Positions 45,240-56,449 are shown, numbered from the stretch's first letter. The stretch is 64,000 nt of DNA from Lunularia cruciata (GCA_948567375.1 OX419762.1:3230001-3294000), one strand, 5' to 3'. The notes: generated by a model not told the origin, from the letters alone. Translations and numbers: made by a program.

Positions 45240-47770
45240 TCGCAAAACACGGGTGTCCAAGTTGGCGAAATTTAAGAATCAAAGTTCATCAGGGGGCAAT
45301 CAGGCAAACCTGAAGTAGAATACGAAGTGGATACTTACCAAATCTGAAGACGCTGTTGCAGACCTTTGATATTGGCTACCATCTTAGGAAGCAAAACGAG
45401 CTCCAGAAAGTTGAAGTAGGAATATCAATGGCAGAGCAGAAGGTCCGGTAAGTATATTCTCTTAATGATGAGCTACCTGTTTAACCATGGCACTAAGGCC
45501 GTACCGCCTAAAATACGAAAGGCTTGAGGAGTCTCGGATGTCGACATGTAAGTGAATTATCCCGGCTGTACCACTCAGCTTGCATCCCTCACATGAAAGT
45601 TTCCTACACGTCCCAATGTAAGGAATACGGATTCAACTTTCACCAACTTTGCGCAAAGAAAAACTACGTCTATAAGTGACTGCATGGGATGTGGAAATTA
45701 CAGACTAGATGCATGTCATTTCGAAGACCCAAACACTAAGCTTCGTGATGATTCTCTCCTTCATGGAGTGGGACGTCGTCGCATTATTGAGAAGGGTCTA
45801 CGTTGGAGGAATCCCATACCTCAGTACATGCTACACGGCCAATGATAAATCTAGAGATCTAGATTCCACCCTCTTACTGGATTCGATGCATATCCTCCTC
45901 CTTATTCCAAAAGGAATATGGAGGGGTGAAAGTGAGCGAGTGTAGTAGGAGTACACCGAAATCCAATCATCGTTCTAGTTCACTATAATACGGAAAGGAC
46001 GACCGCGTAGAAAAAATCAAGGATGGGAAAACCCTATCAAGCCGAACAAGGGAGAGATGAAAAGGGTAAAAGGAGCCAAGCCCCAATAGGTTGCAATAGG
46101 CCCCAATAAGCTACAATAAGCTGCGCATGTGTTCATCATGTTGAGTCGTCGTCTCCAAGAGAATTTCTCCACGAGTGTAGTAGGAGTACATCGAAATCCA
46201 ATCATCGTTCTAGTTCACTATAATACGGAAAGGACGACCGCATAGAAAAAATCAAGGATGGGAAAACCCTATCAAGCCGTACAAGGGAGAGATGAAAAGG
46301 GTAAAAGGAGCCAAGCCCCAATAGCTTGCAATAGGCCCCAATAAGCTACAATAAGCTGCGCATGTGTTCATCATGTTGAGTCGTCGTCTCCAAGAGAATT
46401 TCTCCACGTGCCTTAGTGGTCGCCAAAAGTCACGTGGTTTGTATGTATCATCTACGTGAGTACTACCATTTATTTACATGAAATATGTACGGTAGTGAAC
46501 TTACTTACCATAAACATTATTAAGGGTTAACACGTTGATATATAAAAATTGCTACTACAGTCGCAAAACATGGGTGTCCGAGTTTGCGACATTTAATTTC
46601 AACCACATCAGGGGGCAATCAGGAGAGACTAGAAGCCGATGTGGCTCCTTATCAATGGCAGAGCATAGGATCGGGTGAGTATATTCTCTTAAAGATGAGC
46701 TACCTGTTTGACTATGGCACTAATACTTTACCTCCTAAAATACGAAAGGTTTGAGGAGTCTCGGATGTCGATGTGGAAGTGAATTATTCCCGCAGTGTAA
46801 GCAGGCGCCACTCAGGTTGCATCCATCACATGAAAGTTTCCTACAAGTGTCGGTCTAAGAGAGAGAAAGCGACCGCGAGTGTAAAGAAGAAGGATACGAA
46901 GACCCCATCAAGCCGTACAAGGAGAAGGCAGAGAGGGTAAATAGAGGGTAAACTGAGTAAAGGAATACGGATTCAACTTTCACCAACTTTGCGCAAAGAT
47001 AAACTACGTCTATAAGTGACTGCATGGGATGTGGAAATTACAGACTAGATGCATGTCATTTCCAAGGCCCAATCACTAAGCTTCGCGATGATTCTCTCCT
47101 TCATGGAGTGGAACGTCGTCGCATTATTGAGAAGGGTCTACGTTGGAGCAATCCCATACCCCAGTACATGCTACACGGCCAATGATAAGTCTAGAGATCT
47201 AAATCCCACCCTCTTACTGGATTCAATGCATATCCTCCTCCTTACTCCAAAAGGAAGATGGAGGGGTGAAAATGAGCGAGTGTAGTACGAGACTATGAGT
47301 ACATCTAAATCCAATCATCGTTCTAGTTCATTACCGTAGGCATGAACAGTCTTCCCATCAAGCCGTACAGGGAAAAGACACAGAGGATAAAATGAGTCTA
47401 AAGGAAATGGGTATTCAACTTTCACTTACCCAAGAACATGCTACACTACCAATGATAAAGATCTAGATCCCATCCTCTTTACTGGATTCGATGCATATCC
47501 TCCATCTTACTTAGCAAAAGGAGATGGAGGGTGAAACTGAGCGAGCGTAGTAGGAGACCATGAGTACACCGAAATCCAATCATCATTCTGGTTCACTACA
47601 GTAGACCTGTCCTCATCATATTGAGTATTGAAATCCTCATAATCGACCATGAGTTTCTCCACGTATCTTAGTGATCGTCCAACTCGTATTTGTGATTTAT
47701 ATATATTATTATCTAAGAAAGCATGAAGTACTATGTGTGTAATACTATTTATTTATATAATATAAATAAT
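45240..47770 (+). repeat. Tandem duplication of a 1.3-kb unit
   Basis: Two units start with CGCAAAACA...GGGTGTCC at 45,240 and 46,561. Matching blocks keep an offset of 1,321-1,340 bp across the unit, for example AGGAATACGGATTCAAC at 45,621 and 46,961. The second unit also holds a partial third copy of its inner part at about 47,400-47,530. Identity is high in blocks and lower between them. Both units contain a 78-codon open frame (45,709-45,945 and 47,049-47,285) that differs by only a few residues. Confidence 0.88.
45938..46407 (+). repeat. Two tandem 235-bp repeats
   Basis: GAGTGTAGTAGGAGTAC begins at 45,938 and again at 46,173, and the intervening 235 bp is nearly identical in both. It is an inner duplication found only in the first 1.3-kb unit, so it arose after, or escaped, the larger duplication. 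Confidence 0.92.
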
Positions 47771-48419
47771 AGAGAATTGTTTCAGCCACCCATGATGTGT
47801 CCAAGATGATCGTCCACCTCCACGTCTCACCTGACCTCCTTTATCCTAATCCTTTATGAAGCCTCCACACTCTGCATACAATGCCTAGCTATTTGCAGCC
47901 CCGAAGCTCAAGTGAGCCTTGAAACATGGGGCTGTCCCAGAAACTCGGAGGCGAGAGCCGATGAAAATTTCACTTGTACATTCCAGATTTCGAAGCGAAC
48001 CTTGAAACTGCAGGGTGAATCCCAAGATAAAATACATTTCAAATTGTATATATTCAATTCAAGCACAAGAATAAATTAGTTCTACCTATGATAATTGATT
48101 TCCATGTCAAGTAAAACCAAAAGGGAGTAGTCTAGTAAATTTGAGAAACATGGGTACCCCTAGTGGAAGCGCAAACTTAGGGGTGCGGGTTCAATATATC
48201 TACGTACTTTTTGATATAGGTTTGTTAGAGAAGCTTGATCACATTCACGCAATATGTTGTCCAAGAGTATAATTTCAGAGAGCAGCCATTTATCCTTGGA
48301 CTGTAACAGGTGGACACCACAAAATGTTGACACAAATGCAATTTTGTGAATTTTTCAATGCACTTTCATCATGCCACATTTTGAACAAGCAATCCGCTTT
48401 GTTGTGCTATAACCTAGGC
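47771..48419. other. No gene recognised
   Basis: Sequence between the tandem units and the RNA-binding pseudogene. The composition gradually returns to AT-rich. Confidence 0.4.
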
Positions 48420-48960
48420 TTGGGCTTGGGCTTGAGCTTGACTTAGAGCTCTTCAGGCCTGACCTCCTAGACAACTGAACTCTATCTTCACCCGCTTGCC
48501 ACCAACATCGTGCCCAGATAATGTTGCAAGCGTGCAAGTTGCATCTCTCACATCAAAGAATTCCACAAACTTGTGCTGGTGTTTAGATGGAGTTTTGTGC
48601 AGTTCCTTCATAACACCAAGAGCCTCAAACACTACCTTTGACTTGTCAGTGGTCATATATTATCCGCATCAAGTCTAAATATAACTAGCATACCTTGATT
48701 GTGGCTGTCAAAGCCAACAGGAGAACCAACAGTTATGGTATAATGTGCCCACACAGCTTGCCCACCTATAAGACCTCTTGTAGGTTGGGTTTATTTATCA
48801 TCTTTATATAGGCTATCATGTTGCTTATCTGATGTTGTTGAATCAAGTGCTACTATTGGAATCCTTGAGGGCTTCCATCCTTCATTGCTCATTGACTTTA
48901 ATTTTTTGCATGCCCCTATGGATCAACTACTTTCAATGAAGTGTCCACACTTTGCTTGTT
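48420..48960 (-). pseudogene. TEL-like: TERMINAL EAR1/Mei2-like RRM pseudogene fragment
   Basis: The minus strand encodes GGQAVWAHYTITVGSPVGF, then SHNQGMLVIFRLDADN, then an RNA-recognition motif with VFEALGVMKELHKTPSKHQH, KFVEFFDVRDATCTLATLSG and GKRVKIEFS...GG. This is the second RRM of plant TEL/TE1-type Mei2-like proteins (normal wording KFVEFFDVRDAARAL, GKRIKIEFSRPGG). The reading frame shifts near 48,657 and again after the RRM, where a Ser-rich tail (GLKSSKSSSSPSPSLGYS) follows in another frame. RRM1 and the C-terminal RRM3 are missing. Eroded sequence continues to about 48,960, next to the F1 leader. Confidence 0.85.
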
Positions 48961-49189
48961 TGCCCTCAAGGTTTCCCACAAAGCTGGACAAGTCCCTCTA
49001 TTGTTCCCAACTCATCCACATGCTCCGCAATTCCTTCCAATGTTGTTTGCTTGAGCAATCTTGAAAGCCAATGGATCCCAATGCAAGCTTGATTTTGGTC
49101 AACTTTTTTGCACTGATTGGTCATCCTTTTGGCCTTTGTGGAAGTGGATTGGTAAATATGGGGTTTCTTCCAAAAGCAAGGTTGGCAAC

Positions 49190-49500
49190 CTATGCACAAG
49201 TAACTTCTTGTTGCAAAGGTAGCCATGTGATAAACCTATCCGCTAGAATAAACAAATGTTGTTGAAAGTTGTCATATAGTTGTTCATTTCTACTATGCTG
49301 CTCTTGCATGTAGTTGGTATAGTCTGTCGTGCACATATACATCACTACACAACAACCATCACTGTCAACATCATACACTATAGAAGCACAACTCACACAT
49401 AAGTCATACATAGACTCTAAAGTGCCATAATAATCAGATTGTTTACAACTCTCAAATACACTCAACTCAGATCAGTACTTGATCTATCACTCTATAAACT
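49190..49500 (-). pseudogene. gag leader adjoining F1
   Basis: After the primer-site-like sequence the minus strand runs into a frame that includes NYMQEQHSRNEQLYDNFQQH, a plausible gag N-terminus. The first third of this frame (around 49,318-49,432) is a copy of the start of the LTR. It is a fossil. Confidence 0.6.
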
Positions 49501-49526
49501 GCCAACAACTAGGCACTGATTAGAGT

Positions 49527-49986
49527 CAAGCCACACCCACTCTAGCTAAGAGAATCCGGGTGACGCTTGCTGGCCTCTGTCCATCATAGCCAAGAACTCG
49601 AAGGCTCAACATCAAAGAAGTAAGCTCTCTAGAGCTTCACTTCAAAAGTATACCCCTGGACTCAAGCTAGGTTTGAAATACTAATAGTCCCACTGATGGC
49701 ACACTTGACGGTGCAAACCGTGCAAAGTGATGGTGGGCTCCACTCGTGAAGTCAGTACCCCAAACATAAAATCTGACTATCGGAAAGTAGTATCTAAGAA
49801 ACTACTGAAATAACTCTAAACACTATCATTGCAACTCTAGTGTTTGAGCAATCTAGATGAAACACTACAAATGGCATGACAATTGTCATGCGTATACACA
49901 TTGCTACACAACATACATCATTGTCAACATCATACACTATAGAAGCACAACTCACACATAAGTCATACATAGATTCTAAAGTGACA
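49527..49986 (-). repeat. LTR of element F1
   Basis: On the minus strand it begins TGTCACTTTAGAATC after a purine tract (CCCCCAGCTAGGGAGGCG) and ends near a TCTAATCAGTGCC primer-like sequence. It matches the F3 LTR (60,611-61,092) in order and in its ends. Length is about 460 bp. Confidence 0.65.
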
Positions 49987-50159
49987 TAATCGCCTCCCTA
50001 GCTGGGGGTTAGGTCCCTCTAACTTCATATAGCCATCTACTCCAAGTATATGGTATACCCTATGATGGGCAAATATCAAAAGGTCAGGTGCTATGGAGCC
50101 CCATTATTAGTCGCCTATCTGCAATCTATACCATATAAAGAATGAAAAAGCTATAGATC

Positions 50160-50300
50160 AAGTACATCTAGGACATAACGGATGTCCCTAAGGAACCACC
50201 ATGAAGGGAGGAGTCATACATGCCATATGCCATCCTCTTGAGCAGCTATCACACACTAACATAGTAGTAGCTCCACCAAAAGAGCCACATAACATACACC
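50160..50300 (-). pseudogene. PHD zinc finger at the end of F1 pol
   Basis: The minus strand encodes RCMLCGSFGG, then LVCDSCSRGWHMACMTPP, then GHPLCPRCT. The spacing is C-x2-C, C-x2-C, H-x2-C, C-x2-C, the C4HC3 pattern of PHD fingers with the GW before the histidine. PHD fingers read histone H3 tails. Here the finger stands at the polyprotein's C-terminus, where B, C and D have a chromodomain. Confidence 0.82.
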
Positions 50301-51560
50301 TCAAGCCTATACGTTCAAGTGCCAAGCTTGGGTCCATAGTACTGCCAATGTTTGGGAGGTGGCATGGCGCACAATTGCGCACATAATCCTTCCAAACAAC
50401 ACCATCACGTCCTTCTAGCACAAGGAATCCAGATGGCAAAACCTCATGCACTCTCAAGATAGTGAGGCCTATCAAAACATCAAGTGTCGTCGGTATTGTC
50501 TGTTGTAGATACACATAGTCTCTTGGATGAAATTGACAGATCGAGGGTCTATAACCTCCTCCTTGAATGGTAGAATAGCATAAAGTATCTCTATGCTGAG
50601 CAATCACCAAGCTCTCAAAGGCCATCGGCATCACTCTTTGAAAGATCTCTGCCCATTGAGAACATGCACTCATCTATACATCTGGGTCATCCAAGTCCAA
50701 AACTATAGTAGCATCTTGACAAATGGTTGTAGGTAAATCTGGATCTCGTCCATAGAGTAGGAAGTAAGGAGAGAAGGATGCTAAGGAGGCTTGCCAGCTT
50801 AATCGATAGCCCATAGCCAACCAAGGTAATAAGAGATCCCAATCTCCTAAGTGGCCTCTCTGCAAGCCATACTTTTGCAAACCTCTCTTCACCATCTGAA
50901 CCACTCTCTATTCTAAGCCATCTGCCTCAAGGTGATCTCGGGATAGAGTAAGATGATCAATCAAAGCCTTGTCACACAACACCTGAAACTCCCCCAAGAA
51001 TTGTGTAACATGATCAGTCAAAACCTCAATTGGTGCACCAAAATGACTAAGAACTTGATCCAGGAATGAGTAAGATGTCCCTTCACTAGACTTGTGAGGA
51101 AGTGCCACTAACTCAATCCACTTGGAGAAGTGTTCCACCATCACCAAGACATACCAATGATATCTCATAGTCAACGGTAAAGGTCCAGCAAAGTCCAAAC
51201 TCCAAACTCCAACGGTAACCCAATCCCATGATAGGAAATGGGTGTGATTGTGGTGTAGGAGCATTGAATTATGCTCTAACTTGATCACAAACCACACATC
51301 TGGCAACAAATTGCTATACCTCGGTCTCCATACCACACCATCAATAATGACTCTAGAGTAAGCTATATGTATGTTTTATTCCAAAATGTCATAGCTCCTC
51401 ATGAGCATGACGGACCAATTGTGGTCTCTAAGATGGAAGTGGTACTGCTTGCACTCTACCATGCTCCCATACACAAAAAAGGTGTTTTCCCTCCAATCTA
51501 AACCGTCTAGCTTGCTGAAGAACATGTCTCTCCTTGGCACCAAATGTGCCAAACACAACA
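50300..51560 (-). pseudogene. Integrase and post-integrase region of F1
   Basis: Integrase core wording: WSLDFAGPLPLTMRYHWYV, MVEHFSKWIELVALPHKS, HFGAPIEVLTDHVTQF, then SFSPYFLLYGRDPDLPT. A downstream segment (FHPRDYVYLQQTI, ILRVHEVLPSGFLVLEGRDG, CAPCHLPNIGSTMDPSLA) leads into the PHD finger. It is a fossil. Confidence 0.85.
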
Positions 51561-51599
51561 CCAATGCAAAGATAGTCCATCACTAAGACATCATCATGA

Positions 51600-53190
51600 A
51601 TGTCTTGCTAAACTATACCAATATCTTCACTCTCTAGATCTGTGACCTCAACACCTCCTCTTGTATGCAATAAGAGAGATACCACCAAAGCCTCAAAAAA
51701 TATACACAAAAAGGTTGATGCATGCCAACCTGGTACCATCTGCTCATCTGTCTCACCATGCCAACTTGCTCTGGTCTGATCTTGCTGGCTGGGATATGGG
51801 TTTCTACTCAACCCATTTGCATCACGGTTCACTACTCTAGGCCTGTGAACATAGTGAAATCATACTCCTATTAAATCATAGCCCATTGTGCAAGCTTTCT
51901 TGAAAGCTTGTCGGACTCCATCAACCACTTCAACGGTTGATGATCAGTGATGAGAGTGAAGGGGTTACCAAATAAGTAATATCAGAAATGTGCTACTGTC
52001 CAAACTGCTACCAAGCATTCTCCCTCATATGAACTATACTTCACCTTGGTTGAATTGTTGGAGTGACTAGCATATGCCACCACAAACTCCTTCCCCTCAT
52101 CATCATGTTGGGTGAGCATCGCTCCAAGCCCCAACATACTCCAATCAGTATGAACCTGAAATGGTCATCCTCCGATAGGTCTCCTCAAAATAGGAGTAGT
52201 TTTCAACCTCTCCTTGAGCTGTACTAAAGCTCTCTCCTGCTCATCTCCCCAACACCACTCCTGTGTAAGGTTGGTCAGCTTTGTCAAGGCCTTGGCAATG
52301 ACAGTAAATCCTCTAACATAATGGCAATAGAAGTTTGCTAACCCAAGGAATGCTTGCACTCTGCTCACATCCATAGGCCAAGGAATACGTGCAATAGCCT
52401 CCACCTTGGTCAGTTAAACACCAAGTCCTCCAGGGTAGATAGTGTGACCCAAATACTCAACCTGCTTGTGGAAGAACCTACACTTCTTAGGATGTAATTT
52501 GAGTCCATGAGATCTCAACCTCTCAAATACCTCCAACAATTGTCTCTCATGCTCCTCCATAGTAGTGCTATAGACTAAAATGTCATCAATATAGCACAAA
52601 ACAAAATCCAATCTAACTAGGATCCTATCCATGACCCTCTGGAACTCAAAAAGAGCATTATTTACCCCAAATGATAAGAACCTCCATTGATATAACACAT
52701 CCTTACCGTGAGGATCAATAGCCTAGAATGTTGTCTTTGACTTATCCTCCTCCTTGATCGGCAACTGATGATATCACGCTTGAACACCCAAAGTACTAAA
52801 GACCTTTGCATGCCCAATCGCATCAAAAATCTCCTTCGATGTAGGCATGGCATATCAATCAGCCCTAGTCTGTCGGTTGATAGGACAATAACCTCCGCAC
52901 ATCTACCTATCTATGTAGTTGCCATGCATGTCCTTCTTGGCTGGCATCACTGTAGCTTATGCATACTCTCCATGTGAGATCTCCACCAAACCAGACTCAA
53001 AAAGGTCTCTACTCCGGCTTTGAATCAATGTCCTCTCCATGTCACTATAGCTATAAGGACATCAAAAAATTGGTGTATTGCTAGTCAGCTCAATCCGTAT
53101 ACGAGGTCCCTCTAGAGCACCCGAATCTTTCATACTGAAGGTAAAACAACTCGTGTGGCTCCTCCAATACCTCCAAACCTTCATATAAAA
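51600..53190 (-). pseudogene. Reverse transcriptase and RNase H of F1
   Basis: Reverse transcriptase wording includes YQWRFLSFGVNNA, FQRVMDRILVRLDF, the catalytic CYIDDILVYS and VEYLGHTIYPGGLGV (52,414-52,698), then VQAFLGLANFYCHYVRGF (52,165-52,404). RNase H follows toward 51,600 with a spacer similar in F2 and F3. It is truncated at its N-terminal end near 53,190 and broken. Confidence 0.88.
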
Positions 53191-54130
53191 ACATTATATC
53201 TTTGGTTTATAACCAAAGATATGATACAAGATCATGATATATCGCTTAGATATATCGGTTTGCTATAAAGCATGCAAATACATATAGTGGAATTCTTATA
53301 TCGGGAAAAGCAAGAATTAAATGCATGTATATGACATTTTCCCTTGACTAAAGCTTTTATATTTAGGAAAACTACGGGGACGCACAATTGAGCATAGGAA
53401 TTTTTATATAAAATAATAAATATGGAAACAAAGACTTAAAAGAATATGTTTATCGTAAAGTAGAATTTAAAGAAGACACACAAGGAGGTGGTCAAATGTA
53501 GGTCTAACTACGTGAAAGGAATTTTAACACAGAATCTATATAAAGATTAAAATGTATATGAGAGTAAATCTGTATAATTTATAAGACTCATTCCTCAACA
53601 AAAGTTGAACACAATTTCTTGATTTTATATGCTAATATTATTTATTTTTGGATAAATAAAATAAAATAAAAATAGCTTTGGCTTTTTATTTCTAAATTTG
53701 TATTCATTCAGAGGATCCTTGCATTTTTATAGAATAAACAAGCTAATCTTACAATAAATATTTAGATTCAAATCCAATAACAAGTATTTTCTTCACAACC
53801 ACGAGAAATTAAAAAAAAAAGGTTTAGAAGAGTAAGTTCTTCTTCAAGTACTCAAGAAGAGTCTCCGATCTTGAGTTTACTATTAAAAAGGAGCAATTGC
53901 TGGAGTTTAGTAATCTCCACCAAAAAGCAATAGCCACAATAGTAGTCATACTTGGATAATGGACTCTTTGGAATTTTAAGCAATGCAAAAGACTAAAAGG
54001 TAAGCAAAAATTAGAAGAGGATTAAAGATGTTGATGTTGTTTCTAAGGTTGTTGTGAGCCGCTATTACACCTTCTCCAAACATCCAAGTTGACTACATCA
54101 TGTACTCTCCATAAGGGTCGAGAGAGAAAG
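53191..54130. other. AT-rich DNA, possibly organelle-derived
   Basis: It starts where F1 is cut off and leads up to a plastid rRNA fragment. I recognise no gene in it, but its composition and position suggest it could be part of the same organellar insertion. Confidence 0.35.
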
Positions 54131-54140
54131 TTAACTTCAA

Positions 54141-54223
54141 AAACCCTCCGTTCGGATTGCAGGCTGCAACTCGCCTGCATGAAGCCGGAATCGCTAGTAG
54201 TCGCCCTTCAGCCATACGGCGGT
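54141..54223 (+). pseudogene. Plastid 16S rRNA 3' fragment (nuclear copy)
   Basis: TTCGGATTGCAGGCTGCAAC, TCGCCTGCATGAAGCCGGAA, TCGCTAGTA and CAGCCATACGGCGG are near-exact plastid small-subunit rRNA words from the 3' part of the gene, in the correct order. The flanks do not continue as rRNA and the conserved CCGTCAC end is absent. So this is a short transferred piece rather than a working gene. The plastid rather than mitochondrial form fits CATGAAGCCGGAATCGC. Confidence 0.9.
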
Positions 54224-54729
54224 CGTTTCTTGCGTTTAAACTCAAAATCACACCATCTCTATAATAGGTAAACTCTTCTTTTTATCAATAGTCACCTTGG
54301 TAAGGTAGACTGCATGGAGAAGGAAGAGTTAGATTGCTTTTATCTTTAAGTTTATTTCACCGTCGGTCCTGAGGTTGTGAAAGTCAGAAAAGAATAATGA
54401 CGTAAATTTATTGAGTCGGAAATCTTGACTGTTTTGAACCATCACATAATGACCGTAGAGGAACAGGAAGATAGTCCCCCGGCCGAGGATATAATTGAAC
54501 CGTTTCTGAATACTGTTAAAAGGCTAAGACCGCAGCATCCCAAGGGTGAAAAAGGGGCCATGCAATTACCCCTGACGGTGACGACTCCGTCAATAAGAGG
54601 TCTAGGGAGTCATCAGCCTCGTGCGGGTTACTTCTCGTCGTGGTTTGGTAGTACCTGCCAGCGATTTCCCCTATCATTCAGATAATGACCTTATTCGGAT
54701 CATTCATTTCACTGGATGATAATAAAAAT
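54224..54729. other. Unassigned GC-richer stretch in the organellar patch
   Basis: Composition differs from the surrounding repeats, with CpG words such as CCCGGCCGAGG. I could not assign it to a gene. It contains an open frame (54,425-54,685) with no recognisable domain. Confidence 0.35.
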
Positions 54730-54789
54730 GTTGCCATTCCTTCTACACCACTGGCAAATGCAACGATTTCCCCTGCTTGAATCTTGTTT
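54730..54789 (-). pseudogene. Mitochondrial atp1-like fragment
   Basis: The minus strand encodes NKIQAGEIVAFASGVEGMA. This is close to the mitochondrial ATP synthase alpha subunit (NKIQAGEMVEFASGVKGMA is the usual wording) and unlike the plastid subunit. Only about 19 residues match, then both sides diverge. The neighbouring plastid rRNA piece supports an organellar origin. Confidence 0.55.
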
Positions 54790-55039
54790 GATCATTGCGT
54801 GTAAGTATTACTTTGGGATACATGCAATGCAAAGGGGATGACATTTGATACCAAGTTTGGTGACATAGACAAAGAGATTAGTACAAGTATTGCAAATTCC
54901 TTGAACAAGCCCAAGTATACAAGTAATAGTTGGAGAGCGGTTCCTACAAAGATCGAACTTGATAGGCAAGTCTTCACACACCATTTACCTAACAATTAAC
55001 CAGACGATATTATTTAATATGTGTATTAAGGGGAGTTAG
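54790..55039. other. No gene recognised
   Basis: A short linker between the organellar patch and F2. Confidence 0.35.
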
Positions 55040-56240
55040 TGAACTAGAGCAAAATGTTTCAGTTTGAAGGAAAGCTTGCACAATGAGCTTTGTTTTTACA
55101 TGAACATGATTTCATAATTGTTCATAAAACTGGATTGTTGAACTGTGATGTAGATGGGTTGACTAGGACCCATGGAATAGCCAAAATAATCAAACAAGTG
55201 CACATTGACATGGTGAGATAGACGAGGAGATGGTACCAAGTTGGCATACATCTCCCTTTTTATGTTGATTTGAGCTCTAGCGGTATCTTCATTAGCATAA
55301 ACAAGATGAATTGGTGAGGTCTCAAATTGAGAGAGTGGAAATATTGTGTAAGCCAATCAGATATTTGTGATGATGTCTTGGTGATAGACTATCTTGCATT
55401 GGTATTAAGAGTGGCACAATTATTGCCAAGGTGAGAAATTGTGTCCTTCAACAACCCATGCCATCTAGATTGGAGAGAAAATACATTCTTTAAGTATGGG
55501 AGGATAGAAGAGTGTGGGTATTACCCTTTCTATATCAAAGACCATAATTGATATGAAATTCTCATGAGGAGCTAGGACATTTTGGAGTGAAGCAGATATA
55601 TAACTTACTCGAGAGTCATCATTAGTGGCATAATATATCAACCAATGTGTAATAGCTTGTCACCACATGTATGTTTTTAATCAAGTCAGACCATCATTCA
55701 ACGCTCTTATGCCTAATTTACATCCACTATTTATCATCAAGTTGTGTTGCAATTGGAGTTTAAACTTTGCTAGACCTTCACCATTGGTTGTGCAACATTA
55801 TTGGTATGTGTTGGTTATGGTGGAGCACTTCTCCAAGGATGAAGTTGGTGGTACTTCATGACAAGTCTACTGAGAAGAAAATTAATTTGCTCTTGGATTA
55901 GTCATTTTGGTGCACTAGCCAAGGTCTTGAGTGATCAAGGTATAGAGTTCTTGGGAGGATTTTAAGTCTTATGTGGTAAGGCTAGGATTGATCATCATAC
56001 TACATCTTGAGATAGATGTTTTAGTAAACAGAGTTTTGAAAACTAGTGAAGAGATAATTGCTTAAGTATGGCTTGTATAGAGGCCACTTGGCGGATTGGG
56101 ATCTCCCATTACCTTAGTTGGCTATAGGATTTCCAATTTGCTATGGTAGAGTCAACCAATAATGGTCCTTGAAATCCTTCTTTCCTTACTTCTTACAATG
56201 TTGACAAGATCCAAATTTACTTGTAGCCAATTCATCTAAT
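55040..56240 (+). mobile_element. Element F2, decayed copy of the PHD-type gypsy family
   Basis: Plus-strand fossil covering the RNase H end (HKTGLLNCDVDGLTRTHG), spacer and integrase core (FARPSPLVVQHYWYV, MVEHFSK). It aligns with F1 across the same order. Both ends are truncated and no LTR is visible. It is broken in many places and looks older than F1. Confidence 0.78.
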
Positions 56241-56440
56241 GCTATTATAGGTTATGGATATAGATTCCACTCCATTGGCACTAAAGATATAGATTTGATT
56301 GGCATTGAAGATATGGATTTCTCTTTAAGTGTTGTTTTCTCCCATGGTGAAAGATCTAGTATATCAGTATCAACGGTGACATACTCCTTGTTGGTATGTT
56401 TGGTGATTTGATTGTCCTCTGCTTGTAGGACTTTAGCTCA
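56241..56440. other. No gene recognised
   Basis: Linker between F2 and G3. Confidence 0.35.
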
Positions 56441-56449
56441 TTTGGAACT

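Larger units (their letters stand above)
48961..53190 (-). mobile_element. Ty3/gypsy element F1 with PHD finger (plus adjoining leader)
   Basis: A fossil on the minus strand. From right to left: reverse transcriptase (truncated at about 53,190), RNase H, integrase, a post-integrase region ending in a PHD finger, a purine tract, an LTR (49,527-49,986), and then another primer-site-like sequence and gag leader. pol is therefore followed by an LTR and the start of a second unit, as in head-to-tail copies. It is broken in well over five places. Two more decayed copies (F2, F3) lie at 55,040 and 58,480. Confidence 0.85.

Noticed and set aside
49318-49990. Two 110-bp direct repeats read as a CRISPR-like or satellite array
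   Set aside because: Only two copies at about 550-bp spacing, explained by an LTR start repeated in the leader of family F.
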